64,000 nucleotides of DNA from Capsicum annuum (GCF_002878395.1 NW_025860098.1:311009-375008), one strand, 5' to 3'. Numbered from the stretch's first letter, positions 35,815 through 49,005 are shown. Numbers and translations are program-made. Notes: generated by a model not told the origin, from the letters alone.

Positions 35815-38202
35815 TTACGCACCTACTATTAGGTAAAACGGAGGATAATCTCCATGAGCAAGGACTTTTATGATAACTGTTATGACTAGAGACACACCTA
35901 GTCATAACATAATTCTTAGAATCACGAGTGACTCCAAGATAACCCATGGCATGGCAAAACACTAAGAATATAGATAATAATTGATAAAACAAAACTTATA
36001 CAGAAGCTAGACTTGAATAATAAAATAAATATCCAAGAAAATCAAATCATATATAACCAAGTCTGTGATCACAAGCTGGAATACTAGTTATAAGTTAGAA
36101 AATCCTATACTAAGGTAAGTTTTTGGGACATGCTCCCAACTAACTCCAACTCTGTGAGAACTAGGGGAGACAAACATAAAATAAAATAAAATTTTAACTT
36201 TGGTCCTCTCGTGATGAGGAATCATGAAAATTGTTGTTGTATAAATGGTATGAGATTTGTCTTGGTGTGATCAAGATGCTAAGTATCCGAACCTATATTA
36301 TAAGACAATATAGAACAAAATAAGTATGCGATCAGTATGTTGAATTTATTAAATATGTGAGGTAGGAAAATAATTAATATCAGCTAATCATGGAACATGT
36401 AATATGATAACTAGTGCAAGACCAAGTTATGAAGATCTGTTGTAAAATGAATGGATTAATTGAATATAAGGTCTTGTAAGAATCTTGAAACTAAACTGCA
36501 AACTGTGGATTGTGATAGTTTTCAATAACCAACATATGCTAATCTGAGCTAACCATTGATCAACAATAACCCCAACTGGAAGGGTGTTTAGTACCTTGTC
36601 AATGGTACAATACTGGTTGACGTAGATTCACTAAACTAATTTCCAAAAGGACTAATCTATAAAGCTTAATCTAAGGGTTGTGCTTTAAAGATTATAGTGG
36701 ATCCATAGTCCTGGGACTTAGAGACTTCAACTAAAGTCCTTAACCTATCTAACGAGTGGCCTTTCATCCCTATGTCCGTTTGGTGCTAAGTACTACTCCC
36801 AACTGAATGATATTGATAACTAGAATGCTCATTGATAGTTATAATCTAATAACTAGAATAAATATACTCTATAGAACTATTCAAATAATGTAAAATGAGG
36901 AATATAGAACCCAAAAGTCTATGTATGAAATCCTATGTCATCGCGTGATCATAACACACCATCTCAGCAGAATGCAACTATTGTGTTAATTTTATAAAAC
37001 TAAATGAATTGATAGAACTCAATGACTTAGATCCAATGATCATGGATTTCACAATGTAATTTGGGCTTGGAATAATGGTCAAATAATAACACAATAATTC
37101 ATGCTAAAATAGGGATTATAACTCAATGACACCAAATGATCAAGATATAAATTAATCTACCAATATCCATAACCATGAGTTATGAAAAAGGAATTGTAGT
37201 GGAGAATTTAGTTAGCTTTGGAACTTAATGTATTAAAGGAAACAAATTGAAAAAAAAAATGCATACCTAGATATAATGTCCTTGAATAATTTTTCATGGT
37301 TAGATGCTTAAGAAAGAAGAACCCTAACTGGCCTAGGTAGAAGGGAATTTCCCCTTTTCACTTTCGAGACAAAATATTGGATATAATTCTAAGTAATGAG
37401 AGATTAGCGTCACATACACCCCACTAATAACCCTTGAAATTAACAAAAGAACATAGATTGGTGTTAAAAGAGAATGAAAATACTGATATGCCCCTTAAAA
37501 TTCTATAAATGGAAACTACAGAAGGGAAATACAAGTCCTTTCCATAATCGTGGGAATAACCTATGCTATTGGGTTGCACTGATGACTGGAAGCTAGAGGA
37601 GAACTATCTAAACATGATCAAATGATCCCCATAGGATCTAGAAATGGACATACCTTGATTCATATTTTTTATAGGTTAATCGAGGTCATTTATGGGACTC
37701 ATGATCATGCCATGGGATCATGGTATCAAATCATGATCATGATTCTCTCGCGTGGTATGAGGGAAAACTTTGTCAACTTTTAGAAGTTTGTGTTATCTCA
37801 ATTATATGATACCATTTTATGGTCATACAATGTAACAACGATCTTGGATGGTCTCGCGTTATATCATTGAAGAGCACAACATTTTTGAAAAATCCATAAC
37901 TTTGTACCAGATGTTGGATTAAGGCAAAAATTGATGGATTGGAAAGATAATTCAAATATATATAAGTTTTTGTGTCTGCGACTCAAAGATGCGCTGAACT
38001 CTAGAAATTATATTCATTTAAAGTCGATCACTACTTTAGGAATTAATCAGTAAAGATGATTTGTCTTGCCTATGGGATAGGGAGTCTAAGGGGCTTCGGT
38101 ACATGGAAAAATCCCTTCTCATACTATTAAAACTTAGTGAATTAACCTACATGTACTTATTGTATTTTTCTATGCTAGTCTTGGATTTTATGGGGCATTA
38201 CA
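35815..38202 (-). repeat. 3' LTR of E1 (truncated)
   Basis: Sense strand begins TGTAATGCCCC at 38202, right after a polypurine tract. The sense 3' end is missing at about 35815. A word block at 37690-37870 contains the perfect 16-bp palindrome AATCATGATCATGATT (37729-37744) and the palindrome CATGATCATG (37700-37709). Confidence 0.8.
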
Positions 38203-38220
38203 ATATCTCCCTTTGGGGTC
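38203..38220 (-). other. Polypurine tract of E1
   Basis: Sense strand CCCCAAAGGGAGATAT ends directly at the LTR start. The 38221-38509 stretch between it and the end of pol shows no gene. Confidence 0.75.
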
Positions 38221-38509
38221 ATTTGTTCCCAAATAAAAATTGGCCGAGCTTTAATGTTAGGGGAAAGAGCTTCAATTCCACATTTTCTTAACTGCTTCTC
38301 CTAATATTCTTGGAACCCTTTTAAACTATATATATTCAAACTTACTGCCAAAAATTTCTAAGAACTGAACATTTACATTGTACACAATCGATAATAGAAA
38401 CATGGTCTGATTTAAAATTATGGGCGCCTACTATGGCATGGGAATATATGAGTGAAATAAAGTAAAAGGATTAATTAATTAAGGGGAACTATTACCTCAA
38501 GCTGGAGTT

Positions 38510-39560
38510 CTAAGGGATGATATGGGGGTACTTAGTCACCATGTCTACCTCAGCCTCCCAAGTAGCTCCTTCAACTAACAGATTTTTCCAAAGAGACTTC
38601 ATTATTCATCAACCTATGAACCTGATGATTAAGGATTTTAATAGGGACCTCTTCTTAAGAGAAACTGTCTTTTACACCAAACCTTTCTAAGGGAACAACT
38701 AATACAGGATCACTAATTCACTTCTTTATCAAGGAAACATAAAACACTTGGTGCACTACTAAAAAGTTGGTTGGCGAAACTAATGCATAGGATACTTTGC
38801 CAAAATGTCCTACAATCTCATAAAGACCAATAAAGCAGGGACTATTCGTTTCTAGCTTCTCAAACCTTTTCACCCTTTTCATTAGTGAAACTTTCAAGTA
38901 GACCAAATCACAAATGGAAAACTAATGTTCCCTTCTCCTTACATCTCTATGGGACTTGAGGACTTAGTCATCTTATCGATAATAACCCAAATAAAATCTT
39001 GTTTTCAAAGAGTACGAGATAATGCTGTAATGAAGTCTATGTTTACTACCTCCTACTTCTAAGTAGGAATGCTGATGTTCTAAAATATGCCACTATGTAT
39101 CTCGTGCTCAACCTTAACCTACTAGTAATTTAGGCACTTAGCCACAATTTCTAAGATATCCTTCTTCATACAATTCCACCAATAGACTTCTGGTAGGTAA
39201 ATATTACTGGCTCCTGGGTTAATTAAATATTGAGAACCATGAGCCTATGCTCACATTCAATATTCGAATTTATCTATATACAAAACAAAAAAACTGCTTT
39301 TATATCAAAGAACACTATATCTCCCTAGGAAGAAAACCTCAACCTTCTGAGTCTATACTTTTACTTTTAATTTGAGAAAAATAGGACCATTGTCTTTCTT
39401 TTCTTTTACCTCTGTTATTAGGGACGACTCCAAACCATTTTTGAATACAATATTACCTTCGGTTGAGTAAACCAATAGAACTCCCAGTCCGTCTAATCTA
39501 TTAACCTTGCAATATAGTTCTTGTCATACTCTACATAAGCAACATTCTTAATAGATAATC
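38510..39560 (-). pseudogene. E1 pol: integrase and C-terminal domain
   Basis: At 38718-38906 the motifs LKVSLMKRVKRFEK, YEIVGHFGKVSYAL and VVHQVFYVSLIKK match the integrase C-terminal region, and at the end EGATWEAEVDMVTKYPHI leads to a stop near 38510. The core and zinc-binding regions (38930-39560) are recognisable only in short pieces. No functional reading frame remains. Confidence 0.75.
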
Positions 39561-41400
39561 GTCTAAGAGCATAAAACATCTATTTGCTTTGCCCGGATGG
39601 TACAAGACACTCATGTCATAATTCTTTAGTAATTATAGACATATTTTCTTATGAAGATTTAAATCTTTCTGACTAAAAACACATTGAAGACTCATGTTAT
39701 TGGTGAACACATCAACTTGAATCCTATTAAAGTAATTCCTCAAAATCTTTAAGGCAAAAACACTACTACCAACTCTAGATATTGATTCAGTAGTTCTTCT
39801 TATAATGTTTGAGATGTCTAGAGGCATATGCTATAACTTTACCCCGATGCATTAACACCAAAAAAATTCCAACCCTAGAAACATCAAAATAAAACACAAA
39901 ACCTTTCAAGCCCTCAAAAAATGTTAAAATCAGAGCGATAGTGAGTCGAGTCTTCAACACCTGAGAGCTCTTCTCACAAAATTTAGAACACTAAAATTTA
40001 ACTTTCTCTTAAGTCAACTTGGACATAGGATAAGTAATAGATTTAAATCCATCAATAAACCATTTGTAGTAACCAGATAAGCCCAAGAAACTACAAATAT
40101 CTACTAGAGAGATGTGTTTAGGACAGTTTCTCACTATTTTGGTCTCTTGAGGATCAACCTAAATGTCTTTGCTGATAATAGTATGACCGAGTAATGTTAA
40201 TGATTTTCACCAACACTCAAACTTGCTGAATTTAGTGAATAGATGTAAATACTTAAGAGTCTGCAAGACAATCCTCAAATGATCTATGTGTTCATCCTAA
40301 TTACAAGAATAAATGAGGATGTCATGAATGAAAACTATAATGAACATTTCTAAGTATTACTTGAACAACCTATTCATCAGGACCATAAAAGATATAGGTC
40401 TATTTGTTAGTACAAAAGACATAACAGTATATTTAATGTGACCATATCAAGTTCTGAAGGATGTGTTTGGAACGCTATGTTCTTAAACTATGAGCTGATG
40501 ATATCCTGATCTAAGGTCTATCTTAGAGAAGCAACTTGCACCCTAAAATTGGTCAAACAAGTCATCAATCCAGTGTATGGGACACTTATTTTTTATTGTA
40601 AGCTTGTTCAATAGATAGTAGTCGATGCACATTTTGAGAGATCCATCCTTCTTGAGAATGAAAAAAATTAGAGCACCCCATAGGGAGACACTAGGCCTAG
40701 TAAAACCCATGTATAGGCCCTTTAGTTTTTCTTTCAATTGTTTAAGCTCATCTGGAGCAATTCTATAGGGTGGAATTGAAATAGGTTTGGTATCTGGGAG
40801 GATATCTATTTTGATTTTGATTTTCCTTTGGGGAGGAACTTTGGGTAGGTCTTTTGGAAATTCATTTACCACTGTAACTGACCCAAGAGTTGGGGATTCC
40901 AATTTTAAATCCTCAACCCAAATAATATGATAGATACACTCTTTATAGATCAAATTTCTAGTCTTAAGATAAGAGACAAACCAAACCATAGGAGCTGAGG
41001 TACTACCCCTCAATTCTAGAATTGGTTCTTTTTGAAACATGAATTAGACTACTCTTATTCAATATTCAATTTAGGAAAATCAAGAGTGAACCTAATCCAT
41101 ACCAAGAATGATATCAAACTCTAACATGTCTATTTCATTATGATCAACTAAGCCTGTTGAGCTACGACTGATTCACCAACTAGAGTAGAGATAGTGAAGA
41201 GATATGAAGGGTTTTAAGAGTAACAGTGGAGTATACTGCTATATAGAGAGTTATGAAGGAAAGTGTATCTCTACATCTAATAATGCATAAAAATAAATAA
41301 GGAAAACCAATAATGTACCCAAGACTACATCAAGGTAACTCTCCCAATCCTATCCATTCTAAAGGGAATAAAACTTGTTCTAATGTTGTCTACCAGCTGC
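39561..41400 (-). pseudogene. E1 pol: protease, RT, RNase H
   Basis: RNase H is at 39633-39900 (VFALKILRNYFNRIQVDVF, NNMSLQCVFSQKDLNL; the D of TDHKSLQ is N). RT spans 40200-40810: [27 protein letters not shown] and IDDLFDQF. The pre-RT linker at 40543-41040 includes [17 protein letters not shown] and [19 protein letters not shown]. Protease in 41041-41400 is degraded. The stretch 40543-41040 is open for 165 codons, the best preserved part of E1. Confidence 0.8.
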
Positions 41401-41740
41401 ACTAGATGAGGCATCCTATTGAATCGGTCAACCTATGAAAGTTGCTAATCGGCATCTCTACCTTTCTGAGAAACCACTGGACATTTCCTAATCTTGTGGC
41501 ATATCTTGCCACACTTAAAGAAATGATCGTTACTATCCATACACTAACCCTTATGGTTCCTACCAAATTTATTACATACTGGGTTGGTATTAACACAACT
41601 CACACTAGCCTCAGCCTTAATGCTGGGTGCCCTATAGTGATAATCCTTCCTGAATATGGGTATTGGGGCACTAGCAGAAGATGTGACTAAAACTAATGAT
41701 TTCTGGAGAAACAAAGAACATTTTATACCATTTGACCTTT
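41400..41740 (-). pseudogene. E1 gag C-terminus with zinc knuckle
   Basis: Minus-strand translation gives SASAPIPIFR, then NPVCNKFGRNHKG and FFKCGKICHKIRKCP, the two-part zinc knuckle of Tekay gag (CxKCGRxHxGxC, CFxCGxxGHxxRxCP). Two cysteines are replaced by phenylalanine. Upstream of about 41740 the match ends and LTR sequence begins. Confidence 0.8.
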
Positions 41741-43399
41741 GTTGAGAGAAGTTGAATATACCTATGAAACACTATCAATACTCAACAAAATAAGTGTAAA
41801 TGACAGTATTAGTACAAACCGCTATGTTCCGGTATGGACAATTGATATAATCTATAGAAGATCATATGCTAATATTAATTCAAAACACTATGTATGTAAT
41901 GGTGATCACGACTTATCGTGGTGTTGAGGAAAACACTAGAACCAATATCATAATAGGATGGACAACACAAAGTATATATGATCAGTACTTATGTAATGTA
42001 CTTAGCATATGGGGATGCATACAATATATAGAAATAACAAAAATCATGAGGTGAACACGTGTATGATAAATGTATAAAGACTCCTCATTTTCATGAACAA
42101 AATTAGAAGTTGAAACATTATAAAAAATAATAAAGGATTATTTGGTAAAACTAGACTCATAAAGCTTTGATTTCTGAAACTAATATACCAGGGGAGTTTC
42201 TCGTAACCAACATGCCCCATTTGAGCAACATGGAGCCCAACTTGTAACCAATGCTAGAAAGGTGTTAAATACCTTTCTTGGTTTAAGGAACTATTATTTA
42301 GCATGAATTTACTCATGGACCTTCTTATTGAAAAATGGGGCTAATCACTACTAAGAGAACTCCCATGAATACTATTATGACCCGAGACAACCTCCTAGGG
42401 TTAACACGATGCTTTGAATCACGAGTGACTCTAATCAAACCCATGGCCTGGAATAATACTAAGAATATAGATAACAACTGATAAACAACACTTATTCAGA
42501 ATCTAAACTTCAATAATAAAATGAATATCCGAAGAAATCAAATCTTAAATAATTAAATCTGAGACCACATGGTGGAAAACTTGCTATATATCTAAAAAGC
42601 CTATACTATGATGAGTTCGTAGGACAAGTCCCCATCTAAATTTACTAACTGAGAACTAATGACAAAGCCAAAATGTACTTAAATGATGACACTAGTCCTA
42701 GCATGATTAGGAGTTACAAAAGTTGTTCTTGGTTAAATAATAAGAGATCATACTAGGAGTGATCACGATTCTGAGTGTCCTAAGTTATATTGTATGACAA
42801 TATAGCATAAAAATGTATGTTCACAGTAATTTGAATATACTGAGTCTGTTAGAGAGGAAAATAACTGATGTAAGATGAATATGTACCATGTAACATGACA
42901 ACTAGTGTAAGTCCAAATAATGAACATATGTTGTAAAAAGAACTGAATACAAGGTCATCCAAGAATCATTAATTTTAACAGTAAATTATGGAATATCGTA
43001 GTTGCTAATAACTGACACACCTTAATGTGAGCTAATTGGAGTCCGACTTGTATTTCTAGCTGCAAGGGTCAGTACACTGCCATGGGTATGAATACCGACT
43101 GGCGTGGATCCACTAAAGAGATATTCAAAATGACTAAGATGTAAAGACTGGTCTGAGGGCTGGCCCTTTAGAACAGACAATGGTGTCATATTTTGGGGAC
43201 ATAAGAACTTCTCTTAAATGTCTCAACCAAATAGATGGATGAGCATTCACTCCTACACTAGCTCAGTGCTTGCACTGCTCCCAACTTAACGACATTGATA
43301 ACTGCAATGCTCACTGATGATAATAATATGATAGATAAAATAAATGTACTCTTTGGAATAATTAAAATAATGAAAATAGTGTAATATAGCATACAAATA
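41741..43399 (-). repeat. 5' LTR piece of E1
   Basis: From 42310 to 43395 it aligns with 35815-36920 of the 3' LTR, and all of it aligns with 47161-48239 plus 52453-53342. It ends at 43400 where an unrelated LTR begins with TGTCATGACCC. No gene is seen. Confidence 0.75.
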
Positions 43400-44514
43400 T
43401 GTCATGACCCAATTTGTGATTCATGATGACACCTACTAAACCCTGCTAGTAGGTACACCCACCTTAATCCAAAACTAACAAAATGGTTCGGTAGTAAATG
43501 CCCAACATATTCCAAATTCAATGAACACCAGTTAAAATATAAACAAAGTGTTCTAAATAGATAAATAGTCATCATAAGATACCAATCCCACAACCTGGTA
43601 GAGCCAACACAAGAGCATCTAATGCTAATAATACAAACCAAAGGACTCTGAATGTATTTAATACATTTGTCTTAAATACTAAACACCGAATAAAAAAATA
43701 GAGTGAAAATGGGTGACTCAAACTCCATGGTCTCACCCTATCTATAAAAATCAATCACCTTACGAGCAACGATCAACGACAACAACTAATACTCGAATCT
43801 ATATCAAAAATATATATATATGAGTAGTGTGAGTACCAAAATAAGGGTACTCAGTAGGCATCATCGACCGACTGAGATTAGGCTACAAGAATTATAACAT
43901 GCTAGATAACTTAAATAGGTTATGGTACAAAATCAAACTTGAATCATCTTTATCATCACTGCACATAATTATCAAATAAACTGAAATAATAGCAATGACA
44001 TAATGTAAGGAGATAAAACAAGAGCAAACATAATTAAAAAAATTGGCTCCCATATGCCAATGGGTGGAAAAAGCAAAGAACTCATCAGAATATTCCAAAC
44101 TACTTGAGAGTAGACACAGGGATAAAATGCTTTATACATGTATCATTTACACTAACCATCACGATAATTCAACCATCGTTTCACAATTTATCTCCGTTCC
44201 ACGATATACCACTACTAGAAATTTACCAATAATATTCAACAATACACTAACTATTCATTAACTTCCCCTAATCACTAGCATTATTAAACAATTATCCAAC
44301 ATGCTTTTAATGATCACCATTTTATCAACTAGTCATTGATGTGTGAGCATATACTAACACATTTAAGGCTTTTAAATCTAAATAATTGTAAATTCTTAAG
44401 CAACTTTTGGTTGTTTTTGACCGTTTTCTTGAGATATTGCAGTTGTAGAAAGGATGGGAGGAAAACATAGGAAAGATGAACAAAATAAGTTAAATCTGGT
44501 ATAAGTGAGCTAAT

Positions 44515-44835
44515 ATGAGTCTGACGGCATTTCTTGCAAGCCATCAGAGATGTGGTAAGCTACCAGAAAATGACGTCAGGAAGAATAGTGAAGAAGAGTT
44601 GCTAGATGAAGGTAACGACATTCTTAATATGTCGTCACAAATGAGGTAAGCTCTCAGAGTATTCCATTAGAGTGAGGCAGAACATGGTGAAATGAACTGA
44701 AGGTCTGATGACATTTCCTACACGTCATCACAACTCTATTAAGCCGTCAGAGAATATCGTCAGAGTGAGGAAGAACAATGGTGAAAGCATGAATTTTGAT
44801 GACATATCTGAGATGCCGTCAGAAGCCTAACGACC
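44515..44835 (+). promoter_or_regulatory. Tandem hairpin block in solo LTR
   Basis: Four repeats of roughly 75-95 bp, each with a TGACGACA...TGTCGTCA-type inverted pair. Two stems are perfect: ACGACAT 44615-44621 with ATGTCGT 44629-44635, and TGATGAC 44706-44712 with GTCATCA 44724-44730. The block lies 70-390 bp upstream of a TATA box. Confidence 0.6.
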
Positions 44836-44904
44836 AATACCCTTTTTTTGTCACCTAATCTGAGCCTAGATATGATTTTGTTATTTTATTTCTTTAAACT
44901 TTAG

Positions 44905-44913
44905 TATAAATAG
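44905..44913 (+). promoter_or_regulatory. TATA box in solo LTR
   Basis: TATAAATAG, a good plant TATA match, at about 570 bp from the LTR start. Confidence 0.6.
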
Positions 44914-45938
44914 CAGTTTTTAGGGTTTTTAAATAATCAAGTTTTCATTATTGAAAAAAAAAATTTGGAGAGAGAAACATGTACATTGTTCTCTTTTGCT
45001 AATTATTTTTGCGTACTTGCTTATCAACTATTCTTGGGTTTCTAACTTGGGATTCAATTGAATAAGTTGCTTGTTGTTTTACCTCTATTCATAAGTTTAT
45101 CATTATCATTATGAATTTAATTTATGATCTTGTTCATCAAATCATGAGCGGCTAATTCTATTAGCCGGGATTATGGGGTCCAAGGATTAGGGTTTGATAT
45201 GATGCTAGGTGTGTAACTGATCCAAAGAGTAGTAGAACATCTTGAAATTCTGTACTTTTAACTGAAATCTAGTGGTTGCAAACATTAGATTATGCCTTAG
45301 GTTTTATTTTCTTCTAACGGAGATATAGACTAGAGGACGTGAATTACCAACAGGGACTTGGAAGCTACCAACCTTCTGTTTAATGGTTAATGCTATAACT
45401 GGATTAATCTACCTGAGGTAACATCCAATTGGATATAGATAAATTATCTAAGTTTGAGAGAGTTAGATAAGAAATTTTCTGGTAAGGTCGAGAGATAAGT
45501 CAGACAGTACGATAGTCAGGGACGTTCTGTTGTTCTACTCATTCCGAGGATCTTTAGCATTACCTAGTATTTGTCAATACCCAAAACCTTTGGTGATCAT
45601 AACCCTAGTTTTCCATCTATATTGATAACAACTCTAAAATTTAGAAAGTGAAGATTGATATATTGCAAAATTTAAACCCCCATCTTGCAGAAATGATAAA
45701 ATACCAGTAAAGCATTTCGTAAACAAATTGACGTTCACACCCTATTCCCTGTGGGATTCGACCCTAACCTAGTTGTGTTTTATATTGACAAAGATCGCTT
45801 ACACCCATTCAAGAGTGTAATTTGAGCGTTATCAAGCATTCTCTATCAGTAGACATCATAAGATTAACCAACATTCTTTTTAATATAATATTTAAATATG
45901 GAATATTTGTAGTAATAAATCCGGAATTTGAGTCGGGA

Positions 45939-46151
45939 ATAACTATTATTAAGACTCATAATTAAATCTGTCATAAATATCAACAAAACTTGTTATTGAA
46001 CCGGCCATCAATATCAATAAGATCAGAATAGAAATGATATTAAATATCAACAAGACTCAAAATTAAACCTTGTCATAAATATAAATAAGACTCAGAATTA
46101 AACCGGTCATAAATATCAACAAGACTTGGAATTGAACCGGTCATAAATATC
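45939..46151. repeat. 34-bp tandem array, left copy
   Basis: About six copies of a 34-bp unit near CATAAATATCAACAAGACTC plus GGAATTGAACCGGT. The homologous array at 54041-54220 has about five copies, so the copy number changed after duplication. Confidence 0.85.
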
Positions 46152-46969
46152 ATAGACATCATCATCATAACATTATCAATAGCATAAATAATAACAAAAT
46201 TAATAGTCAAATTCACCCATATAATTAGTTAGTGTCAACATTACTCATCATTGCCTCAATTGGCTTTTTCAAGCATGTAATAAGCATAAAGGTTCACCAA
46301 AACTAGCATGTCATAGCCTAAGGTGCGTCAAAAGTCCACTTCTACTCCTCGAGTTCCATTTTAGGTGAAATCTACCCGAACTAGACATAAGTATATCATT
46401 TCACCGTTAGATGTGAAACAAGCCTTAATTTTTTCTAAGATATGGAATTCCCCTAAAATATGAGTAAGTAGGTCAATTATGACTTATTTGAGTACTTAAG
46501 TCATTCTTATTCAATGTATGAGGGATGAAGCCGAATTCTTCTAAGAACAGGGGAACAAGTTAAAGGATTCAAGCTTATGGTATTAAAAATCCTAATGGCT
46601 CAACTAATCCCAAGTCTTACAATTCATCAAACCAATACCTAAAACCCATCCCAATCAAACACAATATCATAAATACACTATGAAGTATCTCAATCTAACA
46701 AGGTTTAAACCTAACCTACCTCAACTTCGAAGAAAGCTCAATAATCTTTTAAACCTTAACTTTTCCCTTTTAATAAGATTCCTCAAGATTCCACATTATC
46801 AAAAACACATTCTACTATCAGTACAAGAATATCGATACCCATATTTCACCATTGTGCTTCAGGCCAAAAAATCATGCCAAAACCCTATGTGGGTTTCACT
46901 AACAGAAAAACATATTTTTGAGACCAACCCAATATTATGTCAAGCTCATGAAATCAAAACATTCAAAAA

Positions 46970-47160
46970 GAAATGATCGCTACAAGCCATAAACTCACAC
47001 TGATGGTTCCTACCATATTTCTTGCCTACTTGGTTGGTACAAATACTGCTCACGCTACCCAAAGCCTTAAATCCGGGTGCCCTATTATGATAATACCTCC
47101 TGAACATGTGCAATGGGGCACTAGCAGAAGAAGAGGATGTATATCTAATGATTTCTAGTA
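46970..47160 (-). pseudogene. Duplicated gag fragment
   Basis: Aligns with 41513-41720 and encodes SASAPLHMFR followed by a damaged first zinc-knuckle half (KKYGRNHQ). It is cut at 46970 in the middle of the knuckle, where the upstream LTR begins. It is the left edge of the right duplication unit. Confidence 0.75.
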
Positions 47161-48230
47161 AAACTAAGAATGTTTTCCACCACTTAAACTTTGTTGAGAG
47201 AAATTAAATCTACTAGTGAGACACTGTCAACGCTCAACAAAATAAGTGTATATGGTATGTATAGGTAGGCATCATAGATCAAATCTTCAGATTAGCATAT
47301 GGTAATATTAACAAAACACTATATATGTAATGATCTAAATCAACCCTCTAGACACCCCACAATGCTTAGAACTATTAGTATCGCCGGAGCTAACTAATGG
47401 CATCTAATGAACACTGAATCATAACCAGTTTAAGCAAAACATAGGTGGAAGATATTAACTCATAAGTCTAAAAAAAATTGAATAAAATAATACCAATAAT
47501 ACCGATATTTGAAAAATGTCTACAAAGTCAAGATAAGCCTCTAAATACTGAAGAGTTACTAGGATATATTCCAGTTGATCCTAAAACCATGAAGCCTTAG
47601 ATAAAAAAATAGAAATACTAAAATAAAATCATAAACATAGGTACTCATATCATTAGGACTCACCAACTAATGAAAAGTAGGAAATGACGATTATTACTAA
47701 TTGTGGTACAGCGGATAAAAACCTGAACCAACATCATAATAGGATGAAGAGCAAAAAGTATATGTGGTCAGTATTTATTGAGTGTACTGAGCATATGTAG
47801 ATGCATGTAATGTGTTGAAATAACATAAATCATGAGGTTACGACATGCATGCTAAATGTATAAAGACGTCTTATTTTCATGAGTAAAAGTAGAAGTTGAA
47901 AAATCAGAAACAAAAAATAATAAAGCACTATTTGGTAAAACCAGACTCATAAATCTTTGATTTCTAGAACTAATGTACTTTGGGCATTTCTTGTAACCGA
48001 CATGACCCATTTTAGAAACAAAGAGCCCAAATTATAACTAATGTTGTAAAGGTGTTCAATACCTTACTCATGGACCTACTATTTGGTAAAAAATGAGGGA
48101 AATCACTACTGGTGAGGACTACCATGATAACTGTTATGACCTAAGATTATCTCCTAGGATTAAAACAGTGCTTTGAATCACAAGTGACTGCAAGATAACC
48201 CATGGCCGAGCAAAATACTAAGAATATAGA

Positions 48231-48239
48231 TGAAAACTA
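48231..48239. repeat. MULE target-site duplication
   Basis: TGAAAACTA at 48231-48239 recurs exactly at 52444-52452. Nine bases is the standard Mutator length. The left duplication unit has GATAACAACTGATAAACAAC at 42466-42485, the equivalent unoccupied site with small differences. Confidence 0.92.
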
Positions 48240-48338
48240 AGGAAAAATGGTTTGATGGACCCCTGTACTGTGTCAGTTTTGTATGTTTAACACTTCTACT
48301 TACATATTTGTCATCTGGACCCCTGAACCCACTAAAAA
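48240..48338 (+). repeat. MULE left terminal inverted repeat
   Basis: Begins AGGAAAAATGGTTTGATGG. Its inverse matches 52348-52443 over nearly the whole length, for example CACTTCTACTTACATATTTG on both. In Mutator elements these repeats hold transposase-binding and promoter sites. Confidence 0.92.
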
Positions 48339-48654
48339 TAAATATTTTAAATACATTTTATGATGTGGCATCCTATATGGCTGGGACACCATAGGAGTGT
48401 GTATCTTAGTCTCCTAGCGCTTGTCAACCATAAAAAAAAGGGCCCCAATCGTCAAAAAGGACATTATAAGTGCTTATTCTTCCTCATTTTCTTCCAACAC
48501 CATTGTTGGAGCAATTTGAGTTTTTTAATCCATTATTCTCCATTTTTTCTCCTTTTTTTGTCCTTTTTTCTCTCTCTAAGTTCTTATCATTTAATTTTTT
48601 TCTTGCTGTGTTTGTACTATTGGAAAGTTAATTTTTTATATAATTTTTTGCAAC

Positions 48655-49005
48655 ACCATGACAATTCAAATTTGTTATTGTGTACTTTATGCGGAGCTTA
48701 AGATGTCAAGAACACCAACCAACCCAAGAAGAATGTTTTGGGCTTTAAAAAATATCAAGTTGGTAATGGTTGTGGATTCTTTCGTTGGGCTGATGAAAAT
48801 GAACAATATAAAGGCAGACATCAAAGAAAACAAAGACAACAAGGACTGGGAAGACATGGGAGGCATGGAAGACATGAAAGATCAAGCATTAGTAATGATA
48901 TCACTGTTATCATTATTATTGTCATTCGTTTCTATCTATTGTATTATTTTAGATTGCTTGATCTATGTAGTTGCTATGTGTAATAAAAATGAAATTCAAA
49001 TTTAA
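48655..49005 (+). pseudogene. GRF-type zinc finger ORF carried by the MULE
   Basis: From the ATG at 48658 the translation reads CYCVLYAELKMSRTPTNPRR, matching the first half of a GRF zinc finger (CxC...A...T...NPGRRF, glycine missing). After a frameshift near 48735 the next frame gives KKYQVGNGCGFFRWADENE, the second half (Y..G..CGFF.W.D). The second cysteine before KKY is phenylalanine. The C-terminus has an acidic and basic helix (KENKDNKDWED) followed by a hydrophobic segment that could span a membrane (ISLLSLLLSFVSIYCIIL). Plant GRF proteins of this size often have this arrangement. GRF fingers bind nucleic acid in other proteins. A CT-rich stretch upstream (48470-48610) may be its leader. 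Its role in transposition is unknown. Confidence 0.7.

Larger units (their letters stand above)
35815..43399 (-). mobile_element. Tekay/Del-like Ty3 element E1
   Basis: Minus-strand element with a 3' LTR (35815-38202, left end truncated), polypurine tract, pol (38510-41400), the C-terminal part of gag (41400-41740) and a piece of 5' LTR (41741-43399). The stretch 35815-36920 aligns with 42310-43395, which identifies the latter as LTR. The 5' LTR runs directly into gag, so leader, primer-binding site and gag N-terminus were lost. Its right border is the start of the E3-type LTR at 43400. Confidence 0.8.
44337..45834 (+). repeat. Solo Tat/Athila-type LTR
   Basis: 1498 bp, starting TGATGTGTGAG and ending GAGCGTTATCA, the same tips as the T LTR. 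It also shares the late motif TGTGGGATTCGACCC (45749-45763). No internal element sequence flanks it, and the surrounding LTR continues on both sides. The corresponding place in the duplicate (about 53950) lacks it. Flanking five bases are GTCAT and AGCAT, so the target duplication is at best eroded. Confidence 0.8.
41516..46969. repeat. Tandem segmental duplication, left unit
   Basis: The segment E1 gag zinc knuckle - E1 5' LTR piece - E3-type LTR occurs here and again at 46970-55035. The left unit contains a solo LTR that the right unit lacks. Without insertions both units are about 3.9 kb. At the junction the LTR sequence (46950-46969) switches abruptly to gag at an AAAG/AAAA-rich point (AAAAAGAAATGATCGC). 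Confidence 0.85.
43400..46969 (-). repeat. E3-type LTR, left duplicate (truncated)
   Basis: Starts TGTCATGACCC and aligns with 53343-55035, including the 34-bp array. It is interrupted by the solo LTR at 44337-45834 and cut at 46969 by the duplication junction. About 300 bp (44000-44330) are absent from the other copy. Confidence 0.8.

Noticed and set aside
41442..41690. Plus-strand open frame with a similar one at 46973-47158
   Set aside because: Their similarity to each other comes from the gag zinc-knuckle region on the opposite strand, which is duplicated.
44332..45839. Target duplication of the solo LTR
   Set aside because: Flanks GTCAT and AGCAT share only the last three bases, too weak to claim.
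45939..46151. 34-bp repeats with CRISPR-like spacing
   Set aside because: Units are directly adjacent without unique spacers, in a plant retroelement LTR; an ordinary tandem repeat.
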